Shown: piece after piece, positions 44,441 through 52,624 of the stretch
How positions within the stretch are numbered: position 1 is the first letter of the stretch
Layout: every line of letters starts with the position of its first letter
Origin: Parasphingorhabdus flavimaris
GTDB lineage: Bacteria; Pseudomonadota; Alphaproteobacteria; Sphingomonadales; Sphingomonadaceae
Reading direction: 5' to 3'
DNA: 64,000 nt
Assembly (NCBI RefSeq): GCF_013371215.1
Contig: NZ_JABWMH010000005.1
Span: 62,001 to 126,000, forward strand
Translations under genes and position numbers: made by a program
Notes under the pieces: model-generated
What the model was told of the DNA's origin: nothing
The model's database searches: none
The model's input: the letters and a program-made list of their open reading frames with translations, nothing else

Positions 44441-45358
44441 TCACTTGATCGCCCCACCGGCAATCAACCGCGGCAACATCGTCAAAGCCCCCAGGATCGG
44501 CCATTTGCGTTGCCACGGCCTGATCTCGTAATCGGTCCCGGCGTGCCGGTTGATTTTCCACGCCAGATAATCGATGCCGCCGGCATAGGTGGCCGAAGCC
44601 TTGGCCAGTCTGGCAAGGGTGAGCAATTTGCCATTGCGCCGCAATTGCCGCCATCTTTTCTCGACCGCGTCGCGCGAGGCGATTATCTTGAGTGGCTTGC
44701 CCTGCGTCCTGTTGCGCTCGGCGATTGCCGCCACCACAACGGGTCCAAATCGCGCATATCGTTCGGGATCGGCATCGACGACGGAATCGGAGCGGTCCTT
44801 GCGCTCGGCGCGCAATTCGGCGCCATAGGTCAGTTCAAAGCCCCGTTTCCAGAGATCCTCGATACTATGTTCCGCGCCGATATCCATCATCGGGAAGCTC
44901 ATGTCGAACAGGGTGATCGCGGCGCCTTCGATCGCCTCGACCGCTTGATTCTGCGCGGTCTCGTCCGCCTGCCAGACCAGACGCGAGGGCTGCGCAAAGC
45001 GCGCCCATACGCTGACCGCGCTGGCGGTAATCCGGTTCAGCCTGTAAAAGTCGTCCTCGCTCAGCACCGCCACCTTGGCGATCAGCCCGTCATGCTCCGC
45101 CGGGAACACATTCGGCGGCAACCGCCTGTTCGCACCCACCAGCCAGCTCTTGCCATAAGCGGCCTCGTAACCGGAAACGATCAGATAGAAATCGAGCATC
45201 TGTCCGTCGAGTTCGGTGGTCCGCAGGCAGGAGCCGTAAAATAATACCGACCGTGACGCCTCACCATATTGCGCTGCAATGGATGCGGCAAAAGCCGCAA
45301 CCCGTTTATCGACGGGCTGGGCCAGCTCTTGTGCAATTAATGACTTGAGTTCGCTCAC
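44441..45358 (-). CDS. nucleotidyltransferase-like protein, possible TAM41-type cytidylyltransferase
   Basis: A 305-residue protein. 'VLFYGSCLRTTELDGQMLDF' near residue 39 has the Gly-Ser...Asp spacing of the nucleotidyltransferase fold, and 'ANRRLPPNVFPAEHDGLIAK' resembles the TAM41 CDP-diacylglycerol synthase class. A helical C-terminal half follows, with several Arg/Lys residues and an amphipathic tail 'WPILGALTMLPRLIAGG' that may bind membrane. The family call is weak (no tool check). It lies 15 bp after the lipid kinase gene in the same direction, so the two form an operon. Confidence 0.6.
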   Translation of the reverse strand: MSELKSLIAQELAQPVDKRVAAFAASIAAQYGEASRSVLFYGSCLRTTELDGQMLDFYLIVSGYEAAYGKSWLVGANRRLPPNVFPAEHDGLIAKVAVLSEDDFYRLNRITASAVSVWARFAQPSRLVWQADETAQNQAVEAIEGAAITLFDMSFPMMDIGAEHSIEDLWKRGFELTYGAELRAERKDRSDSVVDADPERYARFGPVVVAAIAERNRTQGKPLKIIASRDAVEKRWRQLRRNGKLLTLARLAKASATYAGGIDYLAWKINRHAGTDYEIRPWQRKWPILGALTMLPRLIAGGAIK

Positions 45359-45373
45359 GCGACACGTCCTAGC

Positions 45374-46348
45374 TCAAGCGGCGAGCCGAAGGAAGGACAC
45401 TGGTTTGGTCGATTTCAGCACGATCGGATGGCCGGGCTGGGCGGAGAATAGCTCCCCGTCCATCAGCACGTTGCTGCCCTCGCCCTCGATCCGGATCATG
45501 TCACCGCGTTCCAGATGGATGCCCTTCTGGACATTCTTGCCCAGCCGGCCGAAAATGACCGACAGCAGAAACCGCACGATGGCGCCGGCTTGCTGATCAA
45601 TCGCGAGAAACTGCATTCGCCCGATCGCATTCTTGTTCCGCATCGACCGTTTCATCAGCAAAAGCCGTTCGAGCGTCGTCACGATAAGCACGGCAAAATT
45701 GCCTTGGAACTGGCCATCGCGGATCAGCGATATCTTGATCGGTGTCGACCGCTTGGGCAAAAATTTCGCCTTGATGCCAAATAGCACCGACGCGAGCGCC
45801 GCGAAGACCGTCAGCACATGGGCCGCCGCATTGGGCAATCCGAGCGGATAGATCTTGTGCCGGCAATAGAGAATGAACTCCGACAAGCCCGCGCCGCCGA
45901 GAAACATGCCGAGCACGACCTTGCTGTCCTTGCCGCCATCGGACAGGGCGATCAGCTCGCGGTCGACCAGATGTTCGTGCAAATCATGTTTGGCCAGCTC
46001 GACGATCCGCTCGAGCGCCTTGAGCGGATTGCCTTCCGATCCGAGGTCGAGCGCGATCAAATTGGTCTTGCCGTTGGGCAGAACGGCAACCGGCGGGGGA
46101 TTGTCCCCGAAATGGCCGCCCTGGTATAATTCGGTCAGCGCTGCCTGCACCGTGCCGTCACCGCCATTGATGACCAGCACCTTCGGCTTCACCCGGGCAA
46201 TGGTTTCCAGAGCCTTGGCAATTTCGTCGACATGGTCGACTTCATAATGGAAAACATCGCTGTTTTTGACGCAGTAAGACCGAACGTCCGGCAATATCGC
46301 CCGGTTCCCGGTTGAGTTGGGATTTGAAAGAAGTGCGACATTTGCCAT
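45374..46348 (-). CDS. diacylglycerol-kinase-like lipid kinase, candidate ceramide kinase
   Basis: A 324-residue lipid kinase of the DagK/LCB5 class. The nucleotide-binding motif is 'INGGDGTVQAALTEL' (about residues 60-74), 'AVLPNGKTNLIALDLG' replaces the usual PxGTxND loop, and 'MDGELFSAQPGHPIVLKS' is the C-terminal D-G-E motif. Caulobacter ceramide kinase (CpgB) belongs to this class and lies beside spt. With serine palmitoyltransferase nearby, phosphorylation of ceramide or sphingoid bases is the likely role, though diacylglycerol remains possible. It precedes the nucleotidyltransferase-like gene by 15 bp. Confidence 0.78.
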   Translation of the reverse strand: MANVALLSNPNSTGNRAILPDVRSYCVKNSDVFHYEVDHVDEIAKALETIARVKPKVLVINGGDGTVQAALTELYQGGHFGDNPPPVAVLPNGKTNLIALDLGSEGNPLKALERIVELAKHDLHEHLVDRELIALSDGGKDSKVVLGMFLGGAGLSEFILYCRHKIYPLGLPNAAAHVLTVFAALASVLFGIKAKFLPKRSTPIKISLIRDGQFQGNFAVLIVTTLERLLLMKRSMRNKNAIGRMQFLAIDQQAGAIVRFLLSVIFGRLGKNVQKGIHLERGDMIRIEGEGSNVLMDGELFSAQPGHPIVLKSTKPVSFLRLAA

Positions 46349-46380
46349 TATTGGGCCCTATCCCCGCGAACAGATTTGCA

Positions 46381-46863
46381 TCATCTGTATTTCATGCTGA
46401 TGTTGATTGACTTGACTTCATTGCCGACGTTGAACGCGGTTTTCTTGTAGCTCGGTTTGCCGAGATTGAAGATATTGATGCTCGGGTTGTTCGACATGCC
46501 GCCGCCATCGCCAAATATGTCGGTCTTGCCATTGCCGTTAATGTCGTGGCGGATCGCAACCGCATAAGTTCCGGAAGAAGGTACCGGCAGACAGAATTGC
46601 ATGTTCCCGGCCTTGGCGGGAGCCTCGACCCGGTGGAGCCATGCGCCGGTCTTCAGCCACTCTGACGACGTACCGGGATAGGTCTGCACCCGCATCTTGC
46701 CGCTCGATTCCTTGACGCCGCTGACATTGACCAGAACGGCCGGGCCAGCGCCCGCCTTGCATCTGCCAAGATCATTGGAAATCACCTGCCCGCCCGCCAA
46801 TGCCGGGGCAGAAGATAGCAAAATTGTGGTCGACAATGCGATGGATGCTGCAAATTTCAACAT
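46381..46863 (-). CDS. DUF2141 secreted protein
   Basis: A 160-residue protein with a signal peptide (about 1-24, ending 'PALAGG') and a DUF2141 domain: 'LVNVSGVKESSGKMRVQTYP', 'CLPVPSSGTYAVAIRHDING', 'GNGKTDIFGDGGGMSNNPSI' and 'YKKTAFNVGNEVKSINISMKY'. The NGNGKTD stretch looks like a calcium-binding turn. Function is unknown. The start ATG 46863 follows AGGAG at 10-bp spacing; a longer open frame upstream is not coding. It lies 32 bp before the lipid kinase start and may be transcribed with it. Confidence 0.85.
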   Translation of the reverse strand: MLKFAASIALSTTILLSSAPALAGGQVISNDLGRCKAGAGPAVLVNVSGVKESSGKMRVQTYPGTSSEWLKTGAWLHRVEAPAKAGNMQFCLPVPSSGTYAVAIRHDINGNGKTDIFGDGGGMSNNPSINIFNLGKPSYKKTAFNVGNEVKSINISMKYR

Positions 46864-46988
46864 GACGTAGTAACTCCTAGTCGTTATACCCGCGCCATTA
46901 CTCCGGCTCGGACAAGAATCAGCCCCCGATCTGCCTATGGCTATGGATTTGATTTGCGGCGAAAACATGGTGAGAGGGCGACAACAAG

Positions 46989-48200
46989 TTGAAACTGCTG
47001 ACTTCCACCGATCGCTACTTGGCGAAATTGATAGCATTGCCGTTATTCAGCACGCTGGTGATCGCCGCGATGCTTCTGGTGCTCGAAAAAATGCTCCGTC
47101 TGTTCGACTTTGTCGCGGCCGAAGGCGGCCCGGTCAGCGTGGTCTGGCGGATGCTGGCCAATTTGATTCCGGAATATCTGTCGCTCGGGATACCGATCGG
47201 CCTGCTGCTCGGCATCCTGCTCGCTTTCCGCCGGCTTGCCCTGAGTTCCGAACTCGATGTTTTCAGAGCGGTCGGCCAGGGTTACGGGCGACTGCTCCGA
47301 GTGCCCTATTTATTCGCAATTGGCCTGATGCTCGTCAATCTGACGCTGGTCGGGTTCATCCAGCCGCTTTCGCGCTATTATTATGAAGAACTGCGTTTCG
47401 AATTGCGTTCGGGCGCGCTTGGCGCCTCGATCAAGGTCGGGGAGTTCACCAATCTCGGCAACCGCATGACCCTGCGGATCGAGGAAAGCCGCGACAATGG
47501 CACCAAGTTGAGTGGCATATTCGTTCGCGCCGAAAACAAGAAGGAACAGACCGTATCGGTCACCGCGAAAAGCGGTCAGTTTCTGGCGACCGACGATCCC
47601 GACACGATCATCCTGCGTCTGACCGACGGGGTGCTGGTCCACGATGCGCCCAATTACAAGAAACCGAGAATTCTCAGCTTCTCCAACCACGACCTGCCGA
47701 TCGATCTGCCCGACATCGAGACTTTCCGCTCTCGCGGCGGCAAGGATCTGGAATATACTATTCCCGAACTTGTCCGGGTCGGGATGGACGAAAAACGGCC
47801 GCTGGCCGAACGCAACGAGAGCCGTTCCAATTTCCATTTCCGCATGGTCGAAGTGGTGATGATGCTGCTGATGCCGCTGCTGGCGGTGGCCCTCGCGGTG
47901 CCGCCGAAACGATCGACATCGGCGCTGGGCGTGTTTCTGTCGATCGTGATGATCGTGACCTATCACAAGGTCAACGAATATGGCGAGGATGTCGGCGCCC
48001 TGGGCCTTGTCGATCCCATCATCGCCCTGTGGTTGCCCTTTGCCCTGTTCGCCGCCTTGATCATCTGGATGTATCATGTCGCCGCCCACGTACCGGGCGG
48101 TCAGCCGATTGGCGCGCTGGAAAAGGCTTTCTCCAAATTCGGCGGCGTGTTCAAGGGCCTGCTCAATTTTAATCGCAAACGCGCTTTGATCAAGGAATAG
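46989..48200 (+). CDS. lptF: LptF, LPS-type export permease
   Basis: A 403-residue YjgP/YjgQ-family permease. It has three N-terminal helices, a periplasmic beta-jellyroll ('GAKVGEF'-type strands around residues 140-255) and three C-terminal helices. LptB2FG extracts lipid A from the inner membrane in Gram-negatives. Start is TTG 46989 with AGAGGG about 8 bp upstream; no better ATG exists at the conserved start. Sphingomonads usually lack LPS and use glycosphingolipids, so here LptFG probably move a sphingolipid; this is supported by location within sphingolipid genes. It lies 6 bp before lptG. Confidence 0.9.
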   Translation: MKLLTSTDRYLAKLIALPLFSTLVIAAMLLVLEKMLRLFDFVAAEGGPVSVVWRMLANLIPEYLSLGIPIGLLLGILLAFRRLALSSELDVFRAVGQGYGRLLRVPYLFAIGLMLVNLTLVGFIQPLSRYYYEELRFELRSGALGASIKVGEFTNLGNRMTLRIEESRDNGTKLSGIFVRAENKKEQTVSVTAKSGQFLATDDPDTIILRLTDGVLVHDAPNYKKPRILSFSNHDLPIDLPDIETFRSRGGKDLEYTIPELVRVGMDEKRPLAERNESRSNFHFRMVEVVMMLLMPLLAVALAVPPKRSTSALGVFLSIVMIVTYHKVNEYGEDVGALGLVDPIIALWLPFALFAALIIWMYHVAAHVPGGQPIGALEKAFSKFGGVFKGLLNFNRKRALIKE

Positions 48201-48206
48201 CCGGAC

Positions 48207-49295
48207 ATGGATTTCTTCCCTTCCCGGACCCTCGCCATCTATATGGCAAAAATGTTCATTGTCCGCACGCTCGCGGTGCTGGCCTTGCTGGTGCTGGTGC
48301 TGCAGGCGCTCGATCTGCTGGGCGAAAGCGGCAAGATTCTCGCCTATGAAGGCAATGGCGAAGCCGAACTCTGGACCTATGTCTCATTGCGCGCGCCGCA
48401 ACTTGTCGCGCGCTTTCTGCCCTTTTCCGTACTGCTCGGGACCATCATCACGCTGGCGACGCTGAACCAGAATAGTGAAGTCGTCTCGATGAAGGCCGGC
48501 GGCCTGTCCGCGCACCAGATACTGGCGCCACTGATCGTGGCCAGCATGGGCGTCGCTTTATTCGCGTTCATATTCAACGAAACCATCGTCGCGCCGTCGA
48601 CCGCCCGCTTGTCGCAATGGGAGAAGGTCGAATTTGGCCCGATCCCGGCGGAGAGCAACATCCGCACCAATGTCTGGGTGAGGGACGGCAATAATCTGAT
48701 CAACGCACAATCGGTGACCGGCCGGGGTGCGGAAGTCGTGCTGCGGGATATAACGATTTACAACCGGACCGAAAACGGCCTCAAAAACCTGCTCCAGGGC
48801 GAAGAGGCCCGGTTCACAGGCTCCGCCTGGCTGCTGACCGATGTTACCCAGTTCGACGTCAGTACCGGAACCGAGGTAAAAAAAGCGGAACTGGTGGTCG
48901 GCGATTCGATCCGGCCGGACCAGTTCACCCTGACCAACGTCAGCGCCGACAGCCTGTCTATTTTCGCTTTGCATACCGCCATTGGTGAGCTGGAACAGGC
49001 CGGTCGCCCGACGATGAGCCTGAAGTCCGGCTGGTGGCACAAGATTTCCGGTCCGATGTCTTCCATCCTGATGCCCTTGCTGGGCGCGATTGCCGCTTTT
49101 GGTCTGGCCCGGTCGGGGCAGCTGTTCCTGAGAGCCGTGATCGGCATGGCGCTGGGCTTTGCCTATTTTGTCGCCGACAATTTCGCTCTCGCGATGGGCA
49201 CTATCGGCGCCTATCCACCGATACTGGCAGCCTGGGCACCGTTTCTGCTCTTCTTCCTGATCGGCGAAACCGTGCTGATCCGGACCGAGGAATAA
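48207..49295 (+). CDS. lptG: LptG, LPS-type export permease
   Basis: A 362-residue partner of LptF in the YjgP/YjgQ family. Six helices are arranged 3+3 around a periplasmic domain (about residues 125-245). Conserved 'FLPFSVLLGTIITLATLNQN' and 'VVSMKAGGLSAHQILAPLIV' around helix 2 carry the coupling-helix region that contacts LptB. With lptF it forms the heterodimeric core; lptB, lptC and lptA are not in this window. It converges with the desaturase gene (stops 4 bp apart). Confidence 0.9.
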   Translation: MDFFPSRTLAIYMAKMFIVRTLAVLALLVLVLQALDLLGESGKILAYEGNGEAELWTYVSLRAPQLVARFLPFSVLLGTIITLATLNQNSEVVSMKAGGLSAHQILAPLIVASMGVALFAFIFNETIVAPSTARLSQWEKVEFGPIPAESNIRTNVWVRDGNNLINAQSVTGRGAEVVLRDITIYNRTENGLKNLLQGEEARFTGSAWLLTDVTQFDVSTGTEVKKAELVVGDSIRPDQFTLTNVSADSLSIFALHTAIGELEQAGRPTMSLKSGWWHKISGPMSSILMPLLGAIAAFGLARSGQLFLRAVIGMALGFAYFVADNFALAMGTIGAYPPILAAWAPFLLFFLIGETVLIRTEE

Positions 49296-49299
49296 CGGC

Positions 49300-50400
49300 T
49301 CAGTTTCTTCCGGCGCTGCCGCGCACGAGACCGGTGATCAAGGTCCACAGACTGTCATGGTCCGCACGATAGAAATTGGACGTTTTCGGCAATTCGGCCG
49401 CCAGACGCCGGTGGGCCTCGCCCAGACTATGATAGGGAATACCCGGCAACAGATGATGCAACGCATGATAGCGCAGGCCTACCGGCGCCCATAACGCGGG
49501 CAAGGTCGCTGGCGGTGGCACGTTGACACTGTCGAGATATTGCGCGGTTACGCTCATCTCGTGGCCGTCATTTTCCCACAGATGCGCGACCAGTGTCCGG
49601 ATCTGGTTGAGAACAACGCTACCCGACATGACAGCCAGAAAGATCAGAAAGGCGCCCATCGGAATGATGTTGGTCGCGACCATGGTCAGCAAGGCAATCG
49701 CCCAGATGCTGGCCCCGATTTCACAGGCCAGCCAGCGGCGTTTGAGATCGCCCTCCGGTGCCTTGCGGCGAAAATCCGGGTTGATGATCAGGCCGGAATA
49801 GCGTTCGACCACAATCCGGCGCAGCGGCGGGATGACCGCCGAAAGCGGTGACAATATGGCATAGCGGAACAGCAGCGCGACCGGTGCCAGCGCCGCGACG
49901 ATCACGAACAGGGGGACCGACCAGGGTTTCATCAACGCGAGCGGCAAATATTCCGGGTCTTCCGCCGTGCCATATTTCTTGGTCCGGTGATGGATGCTGT
50001 GAATGCCTTCGTACATGAAGGAGGGAATCAGCATCGGCACGCCGAACAGGGCGTTCCAGGCGAAATGGAAACCGGGCAGTGCATTGCGCCGGATATGGGT
50101 CAGTTCATGGATGAAGCTGCCGGCCCGGTATAATGCCAATATCGCAACCAGACCGAAAAAGACGGCAAGTCCTGTGGACTGGCTGATGATCGCGCCGAGC
50201 AACGACCCATAGCCGATTGCGACCGACGCCAGAAAATCCGTCCAGTAAATCGCCGGCCTGGCCGCATTGAGATCGCGAGTCACCTTGGCAGCCGTGCGGA
50301 TCAGTTCATTATCCTCGGGAATGCGGACGCCCGCAGCAGCCGGGTTTGGATCCAGCGCGGCCTTCGGCACATTTTGGGGAGAGATGGTTGTCGAACTCAT
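49300..50400 (-). CDS. membrane fatty-acid/ceramide desaturase or hydroxylase
   Basis: A 366-residue membrane di-iron desaturase. Three His boxes are visible: 'HELTH' (residues 98-102), 'HSIHH' (134-138) and 'HALHH' (about 330-334), plus four to six transmembrane helices. The spacing is that of acyl-lipid or sphingolipid C4 desaturase/hydroxylases rather than acyl-ACP enzymes. The family also includes fatty-acid and alkane hydroxylases. Its location between lptFG and the GNAT acyltransferase suggests modification of a sphingolipid chain. Start ATG 50400 has AGG 6 bp upstream; a longer in-frame extension looks noncoding. Confidence 0.85.
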   Translation of the reverse strand: MSSTTISPQNVPKAALDPNPAAAGVRIPEDNELIRTAAKVTRDLNAARPAIYWTDFLASVAIGYGSLLGAIISQSTGLAVFFGLVAILALYRAGSFIHELTHIRRNALPGFHFAWNALFGVPMLIPSFMYEGIHSIHHRTKKYGTAEDPEYLPLALMKPWSVPLFVIVAALAPVALLFRYAILSPLSAVIPPLRRIVVERYSGLIINPDFRRKAPEGDLKRRWLACEIGASIWAIALLTMVATNIIPMGAFLIFLAVMSGSVVLNQIRTLVAHLWENDGHEMSVTAQYLDSVNVPPPATLPALWAPVGLRYHALHHLLPGIPYHSLGEAHRRLAAELPKTSNFYRADHDSLWTLITGLVRGSAGRN

Positions 50401-50543
50401 AAATACCTGCATGATTGTTGGACGGCCTAGAGCAACATATCGTGGCGACATCATGGCAAGGGCAAGACGGTTATGGCCCCGGTGCCCTTGACATTGCGCC
50501 ACAATTAACGCCACAGCCAGCCGCAAATACAGAAGGATAAACT

Positions 50544-51707
50544 ATGGTGGTCGGTCAAGATATAGTCATTCAGCCGGTCCGTACCAAGGCCCAGACCAAA
50601 GAGTTTATCGACATCGCCTATAAGCTCAACGCCTCGGACCCGCATTGGGTTCCGCCGCTGCGGACCGAAATGGCCAATCTGATTACGCCCGGAAAAAACC
50701 CCTTTTTCGACCATGCGAGGGTGCAGTTTTTTCTCGCTCGCCGGCAAGGCAAGGTGGTCGGACGAATCAGCGCCCATATCGACGAACTGGCCCTGCAACA
50801 GCCTCCGGAACAGGGCATGGGGCCGGGAACCGGCAACTGGGGCTGGATGGAAGCCGGCGACGAAGCGGTGATGCACGCCCTGATCCGCGCCGCCGAGAAC
50901 TGGTTGAAAGATGAAGGCATGACCCGGGTTCTTGCGCCAATCAGCATGTCGGTCTGGGAAGAACCGGGGCTGCTGACCCGGGGGCACGATCATAGCCCGA
51001 TGATCCTGATGGGCCACCACAACGCCGCCTACCAGGGCTGGATCGAGAATCTCGGCTATAAGGTAGCCAAGCGGCTGGTGACCTATCATTTACCGGTCGA
51101 AGACGGCTTTCCCGAACTGGTCAAGCGGATCGTTGCCTCGGGCGAGCGCAACAAGAGACTGACCATCCGCCGGGTGGACAAGAAACATTTTGACCGCGAT
51201 GCCGCGATCATCATGAATCTGCTGAACGATGCCTGGTCGAAAAACTGGGGATTTGTCCCGATGACCGACCGCGAGATTGCCCATGCCGGCAAGAGCCTGA
51301 AGCCGATTGTCCACGAACATCTGATCCGGATTGCCGAACTCGAAGGAGAGCCTGTCGCGTTCATGATGACACTGCCTAATATGAACGAAGTGCTCAAGAA
51401 CATGAACGGATCGCTATGGCCGTTCGGCTGGGCCAAGCTGCTCTGGTGGCTGAAATTCCCGAAATCCAATTCGATGCGTGTCCCGCTGATGGGCGTCAAA
51501 AAGGAACTGCAGAACAGCCGGCTGGCCAGCCAGATGGTGTTCATGCTGATCGAATTTATCCGCCGCGACGCAAAGCTCCATTTCGGAACCAAACACGCCG
51601 AAATCGGCTGGATATTGGAAGACAACCAGGGGATGGTGGCGATTGCCGAAGCGATCGAAGCGACGATCAACCGGGAATATCTGATCTACGAGAAGCCGAT
51701 CACCTGA
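50544..51707 (+). CDS. GNAT-type N-acyltransferase, candidate bacterial ceramide synthase
   Basis: A 387-residue protein of a GNAT-like family often (mis)annotated as dATP pyrophosphohydrolase. Conserved features are 'DPHWVPPLRTEM', 'NPFFDHARVQFFLARRQGKV', 'VGRISAHIDELAL', and 'HAEIGWILEDNQGMVAIAEA', the C-terminal acyl-CoA-binding region. Bacterial ceramide synthase (bCerS) of Caulobacter is an acyltransferase of this general type encoded in its sphingolipid locus. Given serine palmitoyltransferase nearby, N-acylation of a sphingoid base is the most likely role; family assignment is from memory of motifs. AAGGAT precedes ATG 50544. It diverges from the desaturase gene. Confidence 0.72.
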   Translation: MVVGQDIVIQPVRTKAQTKEFIDIAYKLNASDPHWVPPLRTEMANLITPGKNPFFDHARVQFFLARRQGKVVGRISAHIDELALQQPPEQGMGPGTGNWGWMEAGDEAVMHALIRAAENWLKDEGMTRVLAPISMSVWEEPGLLTRGHDHSPMILMGHHNAAYQGWIENLGYKVAKRLVTYHLPVEDGFPELVKRIVASGERNKRLTIRRVDKKHFDRDAAIIMNLLNDAWSKNWGFVPMTDREIAHAGKSLKPIVHEHLIRIAELEGEPVAFMMTLPNMNEVLKNMNGSLWPFGWAKLLWWLKFPKSNSMRVPLMGVKKELQNSRLASQMVFMLIEFIRRDAKLHFGTKHAEIGWILEDNQGMVAIAEAIEATINREYLIYEKPIT

Positions 51708-51738
51708 ACAGAGCCGCGATCAGACGCGAATGGGCAGA

Positions 51739-52527
51739 TCAAAGATCGAGATCAACCCAGGCCGGCGTATGATCACTGGCCTTTTCGCGGCCGCGATGTT
51801 CCTTGTCGACGCCACAGCTTTTCAAGCGGTCGGCCGCAAGCGGGCTGAGCAAGAGATGATCGATGCGAAAACCCTGGTCGCGTTGCCAGCCGCCGCTGCG
51901 ATAGTCCCAATAGGTCCATATCTGGCCTTCGGGATAAGTGACACCCAAAGCATCGGTCCAGCCGTCATTGAGCATCCGCCGGTAACCCTGACGGCTTTCC
52001 GGCTGCATCAAAGCGTCACTTTCCATCGCTTTGACCGAATAGACATCATTGTCGCGCGGAATCACATTATAATCGCCAGCCAGTACCGCCGGGACTTCTT
52101 CGGCCCAGATTTCCGCCGCACGCTCGCGCAATCTCTTCATCCAGCGCAGTTTGAAATCGAACTTGGGACCCGGATGGGGATTTCCATTGGGCAGGTAAAT
52201 GCTGGAAACTCTTACCTTCTTGCCGTCCTTGCCGGTGATATTGGCTTCGAGATAGCGACTATGCTCATCTTCCGGCTCGCCATCCAGACCGCGTTTGATC
52301 TCTTCGGGCGCCTGGTCGCGGGCCAATATGGCGACGCCGTTGAAACTCTTCTGGCCGTGCCAGATCGCGCCATAGCCGATTTTCTCAAATTCGTCGGCGG
52401 GAAAGCCGGCATCCTGCGTTTTTATTTCCTGCAGGCAGGCAACATCCGGTCTGGTCTCTTCGAGCCATTCCAGCAAACGCGGCAAGCGTGCCTTGATACC
52501 GTTGATATTATAGCTTGCGATGCGCAT
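51739..52527 (-). CDS. xth: exodeoxyribonuclease III
   Basis: A 262-residue AP endonuclease/exonuclease of the EEP superfamily, which repairs abasic sites. It begins 'MRIASYNINGIKARLPRLLE', then 'CLQEIKTQDAGFP' with the metal-binding Glu, 'VRVSSIYLPNGNPHPGPKFD', 'LAGDYNVIP' and 'WTYWDYRSGGWQRDQGFRID', and ends with the His of 'SDHTPAWVDLDL'. The length is standard. It lies convergent to the GNAT gene (31 bp) and precedes, on the same strand, a repeat-bearing spacer before erpA. Confidence 0.95.
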   Translation of the reverse strand: MRIASYNINGIKARLPRLLEWLEETRPDVACLQEIKTQDAGFPADEFEKIGYGAIWHGQKSFNGVAILARDQAPEEIKRGLDGEPEDEHSRYLEANITGKDGKKVRVSSIYLPNGNPHPGPKFDFKLRWMKRLRERAAEIWAEEVPAVLAGDYNVIPRDNDVYSVKAMESDALMQPESRQGYRRMLNDGWTDALGVTYPEGQIWTYWDYRSGGWQRDQGFRIDHLLLSPLAADRLKSCGVDKEHRGREKASDHTPAWVDLDL

Positions 52528-52540
52528 GATCAGCGTCTTT

Positions 52541-52609
52541 CCGTTAGTTCCCAGCCTGCCGACAATCGCCTCAAGAATAGGCGAACCTCGACAAGCCCTG
52601 TGCTAACGG
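52541..52609. repeat. palindromic intergenic repeat (REP-like), copy 2, degenerate
   Basis: Arms CCGTTAG...CTAACGG at the outer ends, with inner similarity to the 41421-41492 repeat (CTGCCGAC and CTCGACAAG stretches). More decayed than copy 1. It fills most of the gap between xth and erpA. Confidence 0.6.
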
Positions 52610-52624
52610 ACCACTACAAAGCGA

